Shown in pieces: positions 1 to 10,800 of a stretch of DNA of 64,000 bases. The notes beneath the pieces were generated by a model, which saw only the letters and a list, made by a program, of their open reading frames with translations, was not told where the DNA came from and ran no database searches. Positions within the stretch are counted from its first letter, which is position 1. Each line of letters begins with the position of its first letter. The translations under genes and the position numbers were made by a program. The DNA comes from an uncultured Bacteroidales bacterium (lineage in GTDB: Bacteria; Bacteroidota; Bacteroidia; Bacteroidales; UBA932): contig CAJOKD010000005.1 in assembly GCA_905235085.1 (NCBI GenBank), forward strand, positions 124,001 to 188,000. The letters are read 5' to 3'.

Positions 1-391
1 TTTCTATCAGGAAGGAGAGCTTCAAACCGTCAGCAAGAACAAGTGGTCGCAAAAAGGGAAAGTCAGGAAGGAAACTGTCACCGATGACGAAGATGAACTC
101 GTCGGAGAGTCCAAATATATCTACCTCTCCCCCGGCAAGCCTGTCTCCATCACCAACGATCTTGTAAACCTCTCGATAACATATGACTGCAATGGTCTAC
201 CGACCAGCAGTACCGATGTCTTCGTCAGCTCCAAGGGAGACCTCATAGCCAGTGAAATCGAGAATAAGGACGGCAGCCCTGTCATATTCACGTACGAATA
301 TGCCTACGACCTTGCCGGCCGCTGGATCAGCCGCAAAGCGACCCTCCAGGACGGCTCCATCTACGAACTCCTCACCCGCACGATAGAATAG
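1..391 (+). CDS. C-terminal part of an unknown protein (5' end outside window)
   Basis: An open frame enters from the left edge (first full codon at base 2) and ends with TAG at 389-391, giving about 129 residues. The visible part is rich in beta-strand-like segments and ends in a motif resembling RHS/YD-type repeats (YEYAYDLAGRW). I do not recognise the family; many Bacteroidales cell-surface lipoproteins of unknown function end in a similar way. The N-terminus, where a signal peptide would be, is missing, so location is unknown. The next gene converges on it and a shared hairpin lies between them. Confidence 0.6.
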   Translation, partial: FYQEGELQTVSKNKWSQKGKVRKETVTDDEDELVGESKYIYLSPGKPVSITNDLVNLSITYDCNGLPTSSTDVFVSSKGDLIASEIENKDGSPVIFTYEYAYDLAGRWISRKATLQDGSIYELLTRTIE

Positions 392-420
392 CATCGACCC
401 GAGAGACCAAAGTATCCGAT

Positions 421-463
421 AAAGAAGAGGAGCCGACTCCCGCGGAAGTCAGCTCCTCTCTTT
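421..463. terminator. Bidirectional hairpin terminator between convergent genes
   Basis: Arms GAGGAGC (427-433) and GCTCCTC (452-458) extend inward through a GACT/AGTC stem around a CCCGCGGA loop. The plus-strand copy is followed by TCTTTGATAT, the minus-strand copy by TTCTTTAT. It lies between the two convergent stop codons and can end both transcripts. Confidence 0.7.
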
Positions 464-481
464 GATATATTCGCTGGAAGC

Positions 482-2218
482 CTAGAAGGCCGTAGCTGCG
501 ACCTTGGTCAGGTTGTTGCACTCATATACATGAGTGATTCCGCTGGTAGGGATAGTCTGCGTCGCGCGGACCGTCCAACCCGTTTCCGAAGAAGGATCGT
601 CCGAAGACGGCCTGTAATACCAGTAATGGCTCGCAGTGGTGCTGGACCATGTCGTGGTATTCTTTCCCAACTCATTGAAATAATAACACGCCGCAGCGAC
701 ATTGCAGCAAGATCCGTTTGAAAGGCGCTTGAAGTCCCCTACTTTCTGGTCACCCTTGAAGAGTTCAACCTTCCAATAGGAATCGTCGTCGTTGAATACC
801 TCGGCTACGAAACAATACTTCAAAGCAGTATTGCCCTTGACCGTGATACTGGCGGATCCTGCCTTCTGCGAAGCGGTGTACCAGTTGAGCTTGTAGCCCT
901 TGGAACCGTCATAGATGTCGTTGCCGTCGTAAACGCGCATCTGGAAGTCCTTGTCGCGCTTGGTGCCCTTGTTATACCAGTCGGTAACGCTTCCGTTCTC
1001 GACAGTATAGACAGTATAGCCGTTAGGCCCGCCGGTCACATTCGACTGGGAAGCCCACCAGGCACCGCAGGCAGCTCCGTGGATATGCTCATATATCGGG
1101 AGACCGCCGGCAGCCTTCACTGAATGGACATAGTTCTGGTTGTAATGCGTATGCCCGATCATTATATGAGCTTCCTTGAAGCCTGCAAGCAGGTTGAGTA
1201 CCTCAGAATAATTCTTATCCTTGTTGACACTGGATCCGGTATCGTTGGATCCGCCACCGCGGAAAGGGATATGGCAACAGATGAAAACTGTCTTCTGACT
1301 CTTGTCCTTGACGAGGGCGATATCCTGCTTCAACCATTTCAGCTGCGTGGCGCTGAAACCGGCGGCATAGTTCCAGGTCGAACCTGTCGATTCGAGGCCG
1401 TAGACATTGTCCATCACAATCACGTGTAAACCATTACGGTCGAAGGAGTAATCCACCGGACCAAAGTGATTGATGAAGTTGTCCTGGGCATAATAGAACT
1501 CGCTCTTGCCGGCATCGTGGTCATGGTTGCCGATGCAGTTGAATATAGGCATCACGCTACCGTTGGAGAGTTTGAAGTTTCTCATCGAATTGTCCATAGG
1601 ACCCCATTGTACCGGGTTGTCAAAAGTGATGTCGCCAAGCGTCATCGCATAGACGTTGCTCATTCCGTCAACCGTCGAGTGGAGGTCTCTAATCGTCTCG
1701 TTCACCCATCTTGAGACATCGCTGTCAGTCTTGCACTGAGGGTCCCCTATCATTACCATCGTGAACTTCGTTTCCTTGGAAGGAAGCGGTTCAAGCTTGA
1801 AATCATAGCGGGTAGCCTTGGATGCCACGAAGGTCCCCTCGTTGAAGAACTGTGGAAGCCCAGTAGAAGGATTCAGAGCGATCTTGTAGTCGGCAGGCGT
1901 CGTATAGAAAATCTTCCTTGCGAGCCTGTTGGCCGAGAACTGGTACACTCCATTATCATCGGTTGTTGTGAAGTTGTACCCGTCGGAGACCGGAACACCC
2001 GGGATACCCTTTCCTGTAGTCGCATCGGAGATCAGCCCATAGGCATTGTTGCCTGACTGGATCTTGGTCCCGTTGATGACGATATCCTCCACTACCGGAG
2101 TGACTGGTGTGACAGGATCTGGCCCGGGAGTCGGATCGGGGTCAGTAGGATGGCAGGCGGTCATCACCAGGAAGACCGCCAGAGCCATCATTGATAAAAG
2201 TCTAGATTTTTTTACCAT
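482..2218 (-). CDS. Lipoprotein calcineurin-like metallophosphoesterase
   Basis: This 578-residue protein starts with a lipoprotein signal peptide (MTAC, Cys22), so it should be anchored in the outer membrane or periplasm. A short beta-rich domain of the MetallophosN type (about residues 45-145) precedes the calcineurin fold, whose metal-binding motifs appear in order: GDPQ, GDITFD, GNHDHD, HIPF and GHTH. The C-terminal 150 residues form another beta domain, as in calcineurin-superfamily proteins with a MetallophosC module. The family hydrolyses phosphomonoesters or diesters with two metal ions; the substrate here is unknown. The start overlaps the end of the susD gene by 7 nt, so it is translated from the SusC/SusD mRNA, and the phosphoester is plausibly part of the imported ligand (inference). 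Confidence 0.88.
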   Translation of the reverse strand: MVKKSRLLSMMALAVFLVMTACHPTDPDPTPGPDPVTPVTPVVEDIVINGTKIQSGNNAYGLISDATTGKGIPGVPVSDGYNFTTTDDNGVYQFSANRLARKIFYTTPADYKIALNPSTGLPQFFNEGTFVASKATRYDFKLEPLPSKETKFTMVMIGDPQCKTDSDVSRWVNETIRDLHSTVDGMSNVYAMTLGDITFDNPVQWGPMDNSMRNFKLSNGSVMPIFNCIGNHDHDAGKSEFYYAQDNFINHFGPVDYSFDRNGLHVIVMDNVYGLESTGSTWNYAAGFSATQLKWLKQDIALVKDKSQKTVFICCHIPFRGGGSNDTGSSVNKDKNYSEVLNLLAGFKEAHIMIGHTHYNQNYVHSVKAAGGLPIYEHIHGAACGAWWASQSNVTGGPNGYTVYTVENGSVTDWYNKGTKRDKDFQMRVYDGNDIYDGSKGYKLNWYTASQKAGSASITVKGNTALKYCFVAEVFNDDDSYWKVELFKGDQKVGDFKRLSNGSCCNVAAACYYFNELGKNTTTWSSTTASHYWYYRPSSDDPSSETGWTVRATQTIPTSGITHVYECNNLTKVAATAF

Positions 2219-4023
2219 CCGTAATTCTGTCCAAGATTAGCGTTGAGGTTGATGGCAGACTGAGGTATCGGCCTGACATACATCCTCTCCGTCCATTCAA
2301 GTTTGTAATTGTAGACGAGAAGGAATCCTGCGCCTGAAGGTTCGAGCGTCCAGTTGAGGTCGTTGGTATCGGAGATAGGATAGATATTCTCCTTGTTCGC
2401 GGTACCGGTGAACTTGTAGGTCGTTCCGGAGAACTCGAAACCGTTCTTGGCCTCGTCAGCGGTCACCCAAAGGCCAGGCCATCCCTGATGGTTGTAACGT
2501 CTCTCGATAATGTCAGCCTGATTCCAGCGATAGAGGTCGAAAGTACGGAGTCCACCTTCGAGGGTGAGCTCAGTGACCCTTTCACGACGGATCTCGAGGT
2601 CGATATCATCAAGGTTAGGAGAGTAGACCACATCCTCGGTGTAATAGCTCCTGAGCCAAGGATCCGGAACATATTCTGCGCTTCCAGGATAGATGTTCTT
2701 GACACCTGCCCTGGCGCGGAGCAGACCGATGGTCTGGTTCCAGATATCCTCGTTGAACTGGCCCAGTTCCTTCATAGCCTCAGCATAGTTGAGGAGGACC
2801 TCAGCATAACGGAGGATAGGGAGGGAGTTGTTGTCGATGGAGTTCTGGAAGTTGTTCTCATCAGGAATACACCACTTGACCATCATATAACCGGTCTTGC
2901 AGAAAGTGCAGTTGATGTTCTGGTCGGAGTACTCACCGGAAAGCTTGTGGATCTTCCTGCCAGGTCCGAGGACCGTAGCGGGAAGACGGGCATCCCTGTC
3001 GGTGAATTCCTCGTTGATGGTCTGGTCGCCAGTAAGGACAGGTGTACCGTCGGTCTTCAGGAACTGGCGGACAAGGAATTTGGTTCCGGAGCCCTGCTGT
3101 CCGAGCGTGGAAGAATTGTAGTACCTAGTCAGTTCGTGCCTTGCACCAAGCTCTTCGCTGTAAGTCCTTCCCCAGATGGTCTCGTCGGCCTGGAGGCTCT
3201 CGCTCAGGAAGAGTTCCTTGTAGTTGGCGTGAAGCTTGAACGCCTTGGAGTCGATGATTTCCTTGGCATACTTGGCGGCAAGACGCAGGAGGTCGTCGGC
3301 ACTCTCATACTGGTTGTTCCAAGGCTTGTTGGTGGCAGGATTCACACTGTGGTTCTTCCTGTAGGTTCCTTCATAGAGCATGAACCTGGAAGCATATGCA
3401 AGGACCACATACTTGTCGATGTATATTCGTCCGTTGGTATGGAACTTGGAATCTGCGGAGCAGTTTGCCGTAGCGAACTCAAGATCTTCGACGAGCTTGT
3501 GGAATACAAACTCCCTGTCGTCACGCTGACCGTAGAGGGTCAGGGTATCTTCGGCTTCGACTACGTGCTCGAGCCAAGGAACGTCGGAGAATGTACGGAT
3601 CCTGGAGAAATAGGTGTATGCCCTCCAGAACCTGCCGACTCCTTCGTAATGGTTGTAAACCTTCTCATCCACGTTGCCTTTGGCCCTTTTCATATTGTCC
3701 AGCATATAGTTGACCCTTCTGATAGCAGTCCAGGACCAACCACCCTGCTTGACGTTGTTCCAGATGCCAGGATTGTAGAAATCGGTACAAGTCTTGGAAG
3801 CGATCAGGTCAGTGTAGACATCATTTCCGTTATTGCCGATATCCGTATTGTCCGGCAGCCAGGAATTGATCATTCCGTCGCAGTACATCTTCAACTGGCT
3901 TTCGTTCTCGAAGTATGTAGGACCTGCGAACTTGTTGATCGGCTCCCTGGTCAGGAAATCCTCGCAGGACGTTGCAAACATAAGCGCCACTGCGGCAATT
4001 ATCGCATATTTAATACTTTTCAT
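2212..4023 (-). CDS. SusD/RagB-family outer-membrane nutrient-binding lipoprotein
   Basis: The 603-residue product begins with a lipoprotein signal peptide ending FATSC (Cys20), followed by the EDFLTREP segment typical of SusD proteins. The body shows the SusD_RagB pattern: helical TPR-like N-terminal half, then a conserved C-terminal part containing LRYAEVLLNYAEA, RRERVTELTLEG and LYRWNQ, and a closing YVRPIP segment. SusD proteins form the lid on a SusC channel and bind oligosaccharides or peptides at the cell surface. The gene lies 12 nt downstream of its SusC partner and overlaps the phosphoesterase gene. The ligand cannot be deduced; no glycoside hydrolase or lyase is next to it. Confidence 0.95.
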   Translation of the reverse strand: MKSIKYAIIAAVALMFATSCEDFLTREPINKFAGPTYFENESQLKMYCDGMINSWLPDNTDIGNNGNDVYTDLIASKTCTDFYNPGIWNNVKQGGWSWTAIRRVNYMLDNMKRAKGNVDEKVYNHYEGVGRFWRAYTYFSRIRTFSDVPWLEHVVEAEDTLTLYGQRDDREFVFHKLVEDLEFATANCSADSKFHTNGRIYIDKYVVLAYASRFMLYEGTYRKNHSVNPATNKPWNNQYESADDLLRLAAKYAKEIIDSKAFKLHANYKELFLSESLQADETIWGRTYSEELGARHELTRYYNSSTLGQQGSGTKFLVRQFLKTDGTPVLTGDQTINEEFTDRDARLPATVLGPGRKIHKLSGEYSDQNINCTFCKTGYMMVKWCIPDENNFQNSIDNNSLPILRYAEVLLNYAEAMKELGQFNEDIWNQTIGLLRARAGVKNIYPGSAEYVPDPWLRSYYTEDVVYSPNLDDIDLEIRRERVTELTLEGGLRTFDLYRWNQADIIERRYNHQGWPGLWVTADEAKNGFEFSGTTYKFTGTANKENIYPISDTNDLNWTLEPSGAGFLLVYNYKLEWTERMYVRPIPQSAINLNANLGQNYGW

Positions 4024-4035
4024 AATTCTCCTTGA

Positions 4036-7000
4036 TTATAAAGTAAGGTTGACACCGAAGGTGAAGGTCCTCATCATAGGATAACCATATCCTTCACCGA
4101 CACCGCTAAGTCCATAGTTGCTGCCTGAGAGGGAACCACTGTCGAAGTCGGTATCACCGATAGCGATACCCTCAGGGTCGAACATATCAGTATACTTGAA
4201 CATAGGAGACCAAGTCCAGAGATTCTCCATATTGACGTAGAACTTGACATTCTCCAGCTTGACCTTCCTCGTAAGTCTCTTAGGAAGGGTGTAGTTGATA
4301 TTCAAGGTCTTCAGACGTACATATGCAGCGTTCTGGAGGTAGTGGTCGTTCTGCCAGGTGAGAGGACCGACGTTACGGTTCGCAGCATAGGCGACCGGAC
4401 GAGTCCAGTATGGATTGTCGTCGTAGTTCGTGACAACCCAGTTCTCAGTGCTGAAATCAACTCTGGCCATATTGTCGTACATAGTGTGCATCAGGTAAGG
4501 GCTGTACTGCCTGTTGTAAGGTCCCCAGAAGAAACCGGTCTCGACAGTAGGATACCAGTCACGCTTTCCGACTCCCTGGAAGAATACGTTGACGCCGAAT
4601 CCGTTCCAGTTGAAATCAAGGTTGAGACCGAACTGATATCTCGGAGTCTCGTTTCCGATGACCTCGAGGTCTCCGTGGTCTTCAAGGTTACCCTTGCCGT
4701 AATTGATGTCGCCGTCACCGTCGATATCGATGAACTTGAGGTCACCTGCATACTCGCGGAAGTTGGATCCGTTCTTGTGGTATGTGTCGGTAGCCCAGTT
4801 GTTGGCCTCTACGTTGTCGCGGAAGATTCCGTCGGTACGGAAGCCCCAGATTTCACCGAGGTGCTTTCCGGAATAAAGGCTGAACAGATTGCCGTCAAGG
4901 TTGGTGTAGTCGATGATGATGGTCCTGGTGTCCCAGACGCTACCCTTTATGCTGTAGTTGAAGTCCTTGCCGCCAAGCTTGAAGGAGTCGCGCCAGGAAA
5001 GGGTCGCCTCCCAGCCGAGGTCCTTGTAGCTAGCGTAGTTACCCTTAGGTGCAGAAGCACCGTAGACATCAGGAAGCTGAGGTCCGGCGGTGATGACGTT
5101 CTCGGAAATCTTCTTGAAGATATCACCGGAGAATGACAGGCGGCTGCGAAGGATGTCGATGTCAACACCCAAGTCGTAGGTAGTCACAGTCTCCCAGGTA
5201 AGGCCTGCAGGCACCGGTGAAGGAACAGTGGTGTAGTTGTTCTTCTGTCCGTCGAAGATAACGCTGGTCTTGTCGACACCGATGGTCTCGAGGTAGGTAT
5301 ATGGAGAAACCGTACCGTTACCCAGGGAACCGATGTTAGCGCGGACCTTGAAGTTGTCGAGCCAGCTCTTGGACCATTTCATAAACGGTTCTTCGGAGAG
5401 TCTCCAACCAACTGAAGCTGAAGGGAAGAAGCCCCACTTCTGAGTCTCAGGGAACTTGGAGCTGCCGTCGTAACGTGCGGCCACCTCGAAGATATACCTC
5501 CTGAGGAGGGTGTAGTTCGCACGGCCGAAGAAACCGATCACTCCGTAGCTACTGTCGTTCTGCTCGATGGTATAGTCGGTTCCGTCGAACAGTTCGTAGC
5601 TCTTCCACTTGTCAGGGATAAGCATACCCTTCCTCTGGATATAGAAGCGGTCGTACTGGTAATCCTCGAGGTTTCCTCCGGCTACCACGTTGAGTTCGTG
5701 GTTCTCGCCAAGTTTAGGAGTGAAGGTGAAGTAGGCGTTGGCCGTCATATAGTTGGTATCGTATGTCCAGCGGGACTTGTACGAACTAGCCTGCGGAACA
5801 TATTCGGTGAAGGAGTTGTCACTGAGCCAGAAGGTCAGAGGTGCGCGGTAACGCTCCCTCGCCCTGCGGATGGCCTTGTAGGAATAGTCCCCGCGGAACT
5901 TGAGGACATCCTTGAAGATGGTGAGGTTCACACCGGTCGTGGTGACGAGAGTGAGATTCTCTTCCACCTGACCTGTATTGCCGTCAGCGAAAGATGCATA
6001 ACCGGTCTTTGCAGCTGCAAGCGTATAGGTGCCGTTCTCGTTGAAAGGAACGAGGATAGGCTGTCCGTGCTGCTCGATCTGCTTTCCGAGGATGGAACCG
6101 GTCGTGAACATAGACTGCTGCTGGTTGGTGTGGAATACCGAAGTATTGTTGTCGAATGACAGCCAGTCATATACCTTCAAGGTACCCTTTGCCCTGATGT
6201 TGAACTGATCGTAATCATCATCTCCGACCTTGTAGATACCTTCCTGTGTGAAGTAACGGCCGGTGATGGCATAATTGAGCTTCTTGGAAGAACCCCTGAC
6301 GCTGATGTCGTGAGTCTGGGAGGTCGTGTTCGGCTTGTAGAACAGCTTCAGCCAGTTCGTCTCACCGTAGTAAGCATATGCTCCGTTGTAAGTGTCGTAG
6401 ATGTCATAGTTCCCTGCCTCGCGGCGAGCCTTCAGTCTCTCGAGGTAATCTGAGCCGATGGTGAAGGTGTTGACCGTAGAAGGAGCGTTACCTGCAGCGG
6501 TAGGAGTCATCTTATCACCTGCCACGAACTGATAGAACATCTCGGTCCAAGTAACAGGCTCGGTAATGATGTTGTCTTCCCAATTGATAGCCCTGTCGTT
6601 GTAGGAATATGCCCCGTTGTAGGAAATCGTGAACTTGTCGCTCTTGGCATCCTTAGTAGTGACGAGGATTACTCCGTTGTATGCCTTCGCACCGTAGATG
6701 GATGCTGAAGATGCATCCTTCAGGACTGCGACTGTCTCGATATCGCTCGGGTTGACATTGGAAAGGCTGCCTTCCACACCGTCGATGAGGACGAGGGCTC
6801 CGCCTCCTCCCTGTCCGATGGTATGGGCTGCACCTCCACCGTCGGTCATTGAGGCACGGGTCAGGTAGGTATGGTTGTTCGTACGGATGTAGACGTTACC
6901 GGAGTGGCTGACCTTACCATCGGTCTGCACGATGTTCAGACCGGCGATCTGGCCCTGGAGAGAACGTGCTACGTTGACGTTGGAACGATCGGTGAGCTTC

Positions 7001-7401
7001 TCTCCTTCCAGGTTCTCGACTGAACCGACGAGCTGGGTCTTCTTGAGGGTACCGTAACCGACGACCACCGACTGGTCGAGGGTCTGGGTGTCTTCCTGAA
7101 GCGCGAAGTTGATGACACTGCCCGTCCCAACCTCTGCCTCTACGGTCTTGTAGCCGAAGAACTGGCAGACGATGACGTCGCCCTTGGCTGCGCGGAGACT
7201 GTAGCTACCGTCGTCATTGGAAGACGTTCCCCTGGTGGTTCCTTTCACCATAAGGGCAGCTCCGACGACAGGTTCGTTTGTCTTGGCGTCCGTAACGACA
7301 CCAGAGACATTAAATGTCTGTGCCAAGAGGTTTGCCGGTACCAGGATGTACGCGAGCAGTACCACGAGGCACGATAGTGTGCGTTTGAATTTAATTTCCA
7401 T
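4036..7401 (-). CDS. SusC/RagA-family TonB-dependent outer-membrane transporter
   Basis: The 1121-residue product has a signal peptide ending at LLAQ, a carboxypeptidase-regulatory-like domain (about residues 30-105, starting FNVSGVVTDAKTNEPVVGA), a TonB-box-like VVVGYGT, and a plug domain with the family signature LIDGVEG...VLKDASSASIYGA...NGVILVTTK. The rest is a long barrel ending TFGVNLTL. It should import a ligand captured by the SusD lipoprotein, powered by TonB-ExbBD. A Gly-rich stretch (about residues 185-200, GGGAAHTIGQGGGG) before LIDG makes that plug loop longer than in many homologues. It is the first gene of a three-gene operon read from the promoter at 7640-7669. Confidence 0.96.
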   Translation of the reverse strand: MEIKFKRTLSCLVVLLAYILVPANLLAQTFNVSGVVTDAKTNEPVVGAALMVKGTTRGTSSNDDGSYSLRAAKGDVIVCQFFGYKTVEAEVGTGSVINFALQEDTQTLDQSVVVGYGTLKKTQLVGSVENLEGEKLTDRSNVNVARSLQGQIAGLNIVQTDGKVSHSGNVYIRTNNHTYLTRASMTDGGGAAHTIGQGGGGALVLIDGVEGSLSNVNPSDIETVAVLKDASSASIYGAKAYNGVILVTTKDAKSDKFTISYNGAYSYNDRAINWEDNIITEPVTWTEMFYQFVAGDKMTPTAAGNAPSTVNTFTIGSDYLERLKARREAGNYDIYDTYNGAYAYYGETNWLKLFYKPNTTSQTHDISVRGSSKKLNYAITGRYFTQEGIYKVGDDDYDQFNIRAKGTLKVYDWLSFDNNTSVFHTNQQQSMFTTGSILGKQIEQHGQPILVPFNENGTYTLAAAKTGYASFADGNTGQVEENLTLVTTTGVNLTIFKDVLKFRGDYSYKAIRRARERYRAPLTFWLSDNSFTEYVPQASSYKSRWTYDTNYMTANAYFTFTPKLGENHELNVVAGGNLEDYQYDRFYIQRKGMLIPDKWKSYELFDGTDYTIEQNDSSYGVIGFFGRANYTLLRRYIFEVAARYDGSSKFPETQKWGFFPSASVGWRLSEEPFMKWSKSWLDNFKVRANIGSLGNGTVSPYTYLETIGVDKTSVIFDGQKNNYTTVPSPVPAGLTWETVTTYDLGVDIDILRSRLSFSGDIFKKISENVITAGPQLPDVYGASAPKGNYASYKDLGWEATLSWRDSFKLGGKDFNYSIKGSVWDTRTIIIDYTNLDGNLFSLYSGKHLGEIWGFRTDGIFRDNVEANNWATDTYHKNGSNFREYAGDLKFIDIDGDGDINYGKGNLEDHGDLEVIGNETPRYQFGLNLDFNWNGFGVNVFFQGVGKRDWYPTVETGFFWGPYNRQYSPYLMHTMYDNMARVDFSTENWVVTNYDDNPYWTRPVAYAANRNVGPLTWQNDHYLQNAAYVRLKTLNINYTLPKRLTRKVKLENVKFYVNMENLWTWSPMFKYTDMFDPEGIAIGDTDFDSGSLSGSNYGLSGVGEGYGYPMMRTFTFGVNLTL

Positions 7402-7639
7402 TAAAGTAACCTTTTGTTGATAATGATCTGCTCCTAAGAGCTAATTGGCGTTGCAAGTCCGCTCCCTATCATCGCATAGTCAAGGTGCTTAATGGGTAAA
7501 AAATTCTACTATTTCCTATTGATACGTTTTAAAATTGTTAATAATAAATAAGTTATAAAATAAAATGTCAATATTTACCGTTAGGAACCGCCACAGTCCA
7601 GGCCTTTTCCAGAAAGTGCGGAAGTCCGATTCAACAGTA

Positions 7640-7669
7640 CAAAAATAATATTATTTTGACCTATCGCAA
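7640..7669 (-). promoter_or_regulatory. Promoter of the susC-susD-phosphoesterase operon
   Basis: On the minus strand a -33 TTG (plus-strand CAA at 7667-7669) is followed after 19 nt by TATTTTTG (7640-7647), an exact match to the Bacteroidota consensus TAnnTTTG. Transcription would start near 7635. Confidence 0.7.
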
Positions 7670-7713
7670 TACTTAATTTATAAAAAAATAGGCGTATTTA
7701 ACGTTTTTATTCT

Positions 7714-7721
7714 TATATTTG
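7714..7721 (+). promoter_or_regulatory. -7 element of the FN3/beta-helix lipoprotein gene
   Basis: TATATTTG matches the Bacteroidota -7 consensus. No good -33 TTG is found at the usual distance, so the promoter may be weak or activator-dependent. Leader length would be about 120 nt. Confidence 0.5.
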
Positions 7722-7848
7722 CAACCGCAAGTCTGCTCAATCCCCCACCAAAGCAAGGGTTCCGACAATCGTATCAGTTAAGGTCCTCGAGAAATCAAGA
7801 ATCTTGACTTTGATTCTATTGTATTACAAGAAAATTAATTAGACCAAT

Positions 7849-10800
7849 ATGAAACTTAAAAGAATCCTTGCGGTGATCCTTACGGCGACAGCAGCGTTCG
7901 GCTTCTGGTCCTGCCAGGAGGAAGAGATTGAGACAGGTATCGACCCGAACCTGCCGGCTCCGAGTAACCTCACCTATGATGAGGACAACTCTTCCGCAAC
8001 ATCAATGACTGTCTATTGGGACGTGGCGGCAACGGATGCCGCTGGCGCCACCAGTTATACGGTTCAGCTGCTCACTGCTCCCGACCAGGGAGACAACTAT
8101 GACAGCGCGACTTCCAAGACCCTTCAGAGCACCGCTGAAGTCCACGACATTGCCATGTTCGGAGGTCTTTCATCATTCGACAAGTACCTGGTCAGGGTCA
8201 GGGCCAATTACAAGAGGTCCAAATATTCCGAATGGACATACATCAGCCTCAACGGCGAGCCTGTCTACCACGAAGTAGGTTTCGGAATGGTGGACGCTTC
8301 CCTGCCTACAGTCGATACGTGCGGCTATGACGCCACGCTTTCCACGCCGGAGAGTATGTGGTTCAACTTCGACGCCCACACGGCCAAGGCTGCAAATGCC
8401 GCCGAGGTGGTTGTCAGGATCGTCAACAAGAAGAGCACGCTTCCTTCATACACCAACACAGAAAGCATCACCGCTACCGGTACGGAATTCCTCAACCTTC
8501 CTTCCAAGAACAGGTATACCGTCTGGGCAAGGGCAGCATACAAGCTTTCCGATGGCCGTACGGCATATTCGGAATGGATGAGGGTCCAGGAAGGCGACAA
8601 GAACCTCTATGAGGTCGGCAAGGGTGCCGTCAGGGAAGAACCGCCTACAGCGAAGCTTAACTACGCATCATCTTCAACCCTCGTATTCTCGTGGTCGAAC
8701 TACGGTTTCGAGGACGTCGCTTCCGACCGTGACCTCAACGTCCGCGTCCAGCTTTACAAGGATGCAGCTTGCAGCAACCTGGTCGTTGCGTGGACCTTCA
8801 AGGGTAATGAGACCGACGTGGTCACGACAACCAACAAGATATTCAATTCCATCCAGCCTTGCTTCAGCTTTCCTGGCCTCGAACCTGGAACCAAGTATTA
8901 CTTCAAAGTCACGAACCTGGACACCGAACTTTCCAGCGAGCCTGTCGAGGGTGAGACCACAGCTTTCACCATCAAGGAACCCGTAGGAGACGCAGTCCAG
9001 GCAGGCGACCTGGTTCTCGGCGAAGACTTCGGTGAACTGATCATCGGCGGCGACTATGTCAACAAGGCCCCTGGTATCTCCAGTACCGGAAGAGCCTCGC
9101 TGACCGACCAGAAAGCTCCTACAGGCGAACAGCCTGACAAGAGTGCGAAGATCGTCTTCGGTCCTGTCTATCACAGCAACGAAGTAGGCTTCTTCAACAC
9201 GATGGCTCTCTCAGTTCCTTCGACAAGGCTCGACAAGTGGGGCACCTACAACGAGGGTACGGCCAACAGCTATACCTTAGAGCGTCCAGGCTACTTCAAG
9301 CTCGGAGCTTCCAGCTACGCTTCCTGGATCACCACCCCTCTGCTCGCCAACCTTGCAGGACCCGCCACCATCGAAGTAACCTTCACGGCAGCCCGCTACG
9401 AGAGTGACCAGATCGCCGGTTCGGTTTACACTGTCACCGGAAGCAGCATCTCCGATGCACACGTCATCACCGGTACGAAGACTGCGGTATATTCCTTCAA
9501 CGTTCCAGAGGACAAGTCCAAGTGGGGTACCTACACCTGCACCATCAAGAACGTGATGCCGAATATGCGTCTGGCTTTCGGTGTCGCCGAGCGTGAAGTT
9601 CCAACTGAGGCCGGCAGCGTACAGCGCCGTATGTACATCGGTGAGGTTACCATCAAGCTCGTCGAGTACACCGGCGAAGCCATCACGGTCCCTGTTCCTG
9701 CGAACCTGACCCTCAAGGCCAAGACCACCACGATGGCAGTTTCCTGGGATGCAAGCGACGTGGAGACTTACACCGTCGAATACAAGAAGACTGCCGACAG
9801 CAAGTGGACGGTCCTCGATCCTATCACGACCAACAGCCTGACCATCGAAGGCCTCGAGCCTGACACCGAATATGATGTTCGTGTAAAGGCTGCCAAGAGC
9901 GGATTCGAGTCACAGTATGCAACCGCTTCCGCAAGGACGGCATCTGCTTCTGCTCTCAACACCGAGATCGGTTCTGCTTCCGAACTTGTTGAATGGCTTG
10001 CAGCCGCTACGGAGGCAGCTACAGATGAGTACAAGCTCACCGCCGACATCGATATGGCAGGCAAGTCCATCATCGCGGCTTCCGGATTCGCCGGAACCCT
10101 CGACGGACAGGGCCACACAATCAAGAACCTGAAGGCTACGGCTCCGCTGATTGCAGTCAACAAGGGGACCATCAAGAACATCAACGTGGATGCGTCCTGT
10201 AAGTTTATGCCTGCAGCTCCTATATTCGGAGTCATCGTAGCAGACAACCAGGGTACCATCCAGAACTGCCACAACGCAGCTACGGTAAGGTACCACGTGG
10301 ACGATGTCAACGAAATGACCTTGATCGGCGGTATCGCAGGCCAGTCCACCGGTACCATCAAGGACTGCTCGAATGCAGGTGAAATCGTCGTCAAGTCCGC
10401 CAAGGGTCTCGGCGGTGCCGCTGCCGGTATCGCTGCTTACCAGCAGGGTGCAGTCAGCAACTGCGTCAACAGCGGACCTGTCACTATGACTTCCCTCTTT
10501 ACCAAGGCTGGAATGAAGGGTGGACCTCTTACCAGCAACATCCTGCCTTGCGAGGGCGGTATAATCGGAATCGCCGGCAAGGGTACCACTATCACCAGCT
10601 GCGAGAACGGCGGCAAGATCAGCTTCATCCAGACTGGCATAGAGCAGGCAGGAGGCGGACGCGAGCGTATGATGATCGGAGGTATCGCCGGTAACCCTAA
10701 CGGCAAGATATCCTCCAGCAACAACCACGGCGAAGTCTTTGTCTCGACCGCTACTTCAACTGGCAAGGTCCTAACAGGTTCCGGTACTTCATACATCATA

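Larger units (their letters stand above)
7402..7848. other. 447-nt divergent intergenic region with a long susC leader
   Basis: The region between the susC start and the start of the divergent FN3 lipoprotein gene is AT-rich and contains no open frame with a credible start. It holds one promoter for each direction. From the minus-strand promoter the susC mRNA would have an unusually long leader of about 230 nt; near its end is a small GCTC-TTAG-GAGC hairpin about 30-45 nt before the start codon. The plus-strand leader is about 120 nt with a TCAAG-AAT-CTTGA stem-loop near 7796-7808. I recognise no known riboswitch. Confidence 0.5.

Noticed and set aside
2488..4035. 515-codon open frame on the plus strand opposite susD
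   Set aside because: It is an antisense shadow of susD; its translation has no recognisable domain and the sense gene is certain. The same reasoning removes long antisense frames opposite secA (22331-23725), the patatin gene (38143-39594) and others.
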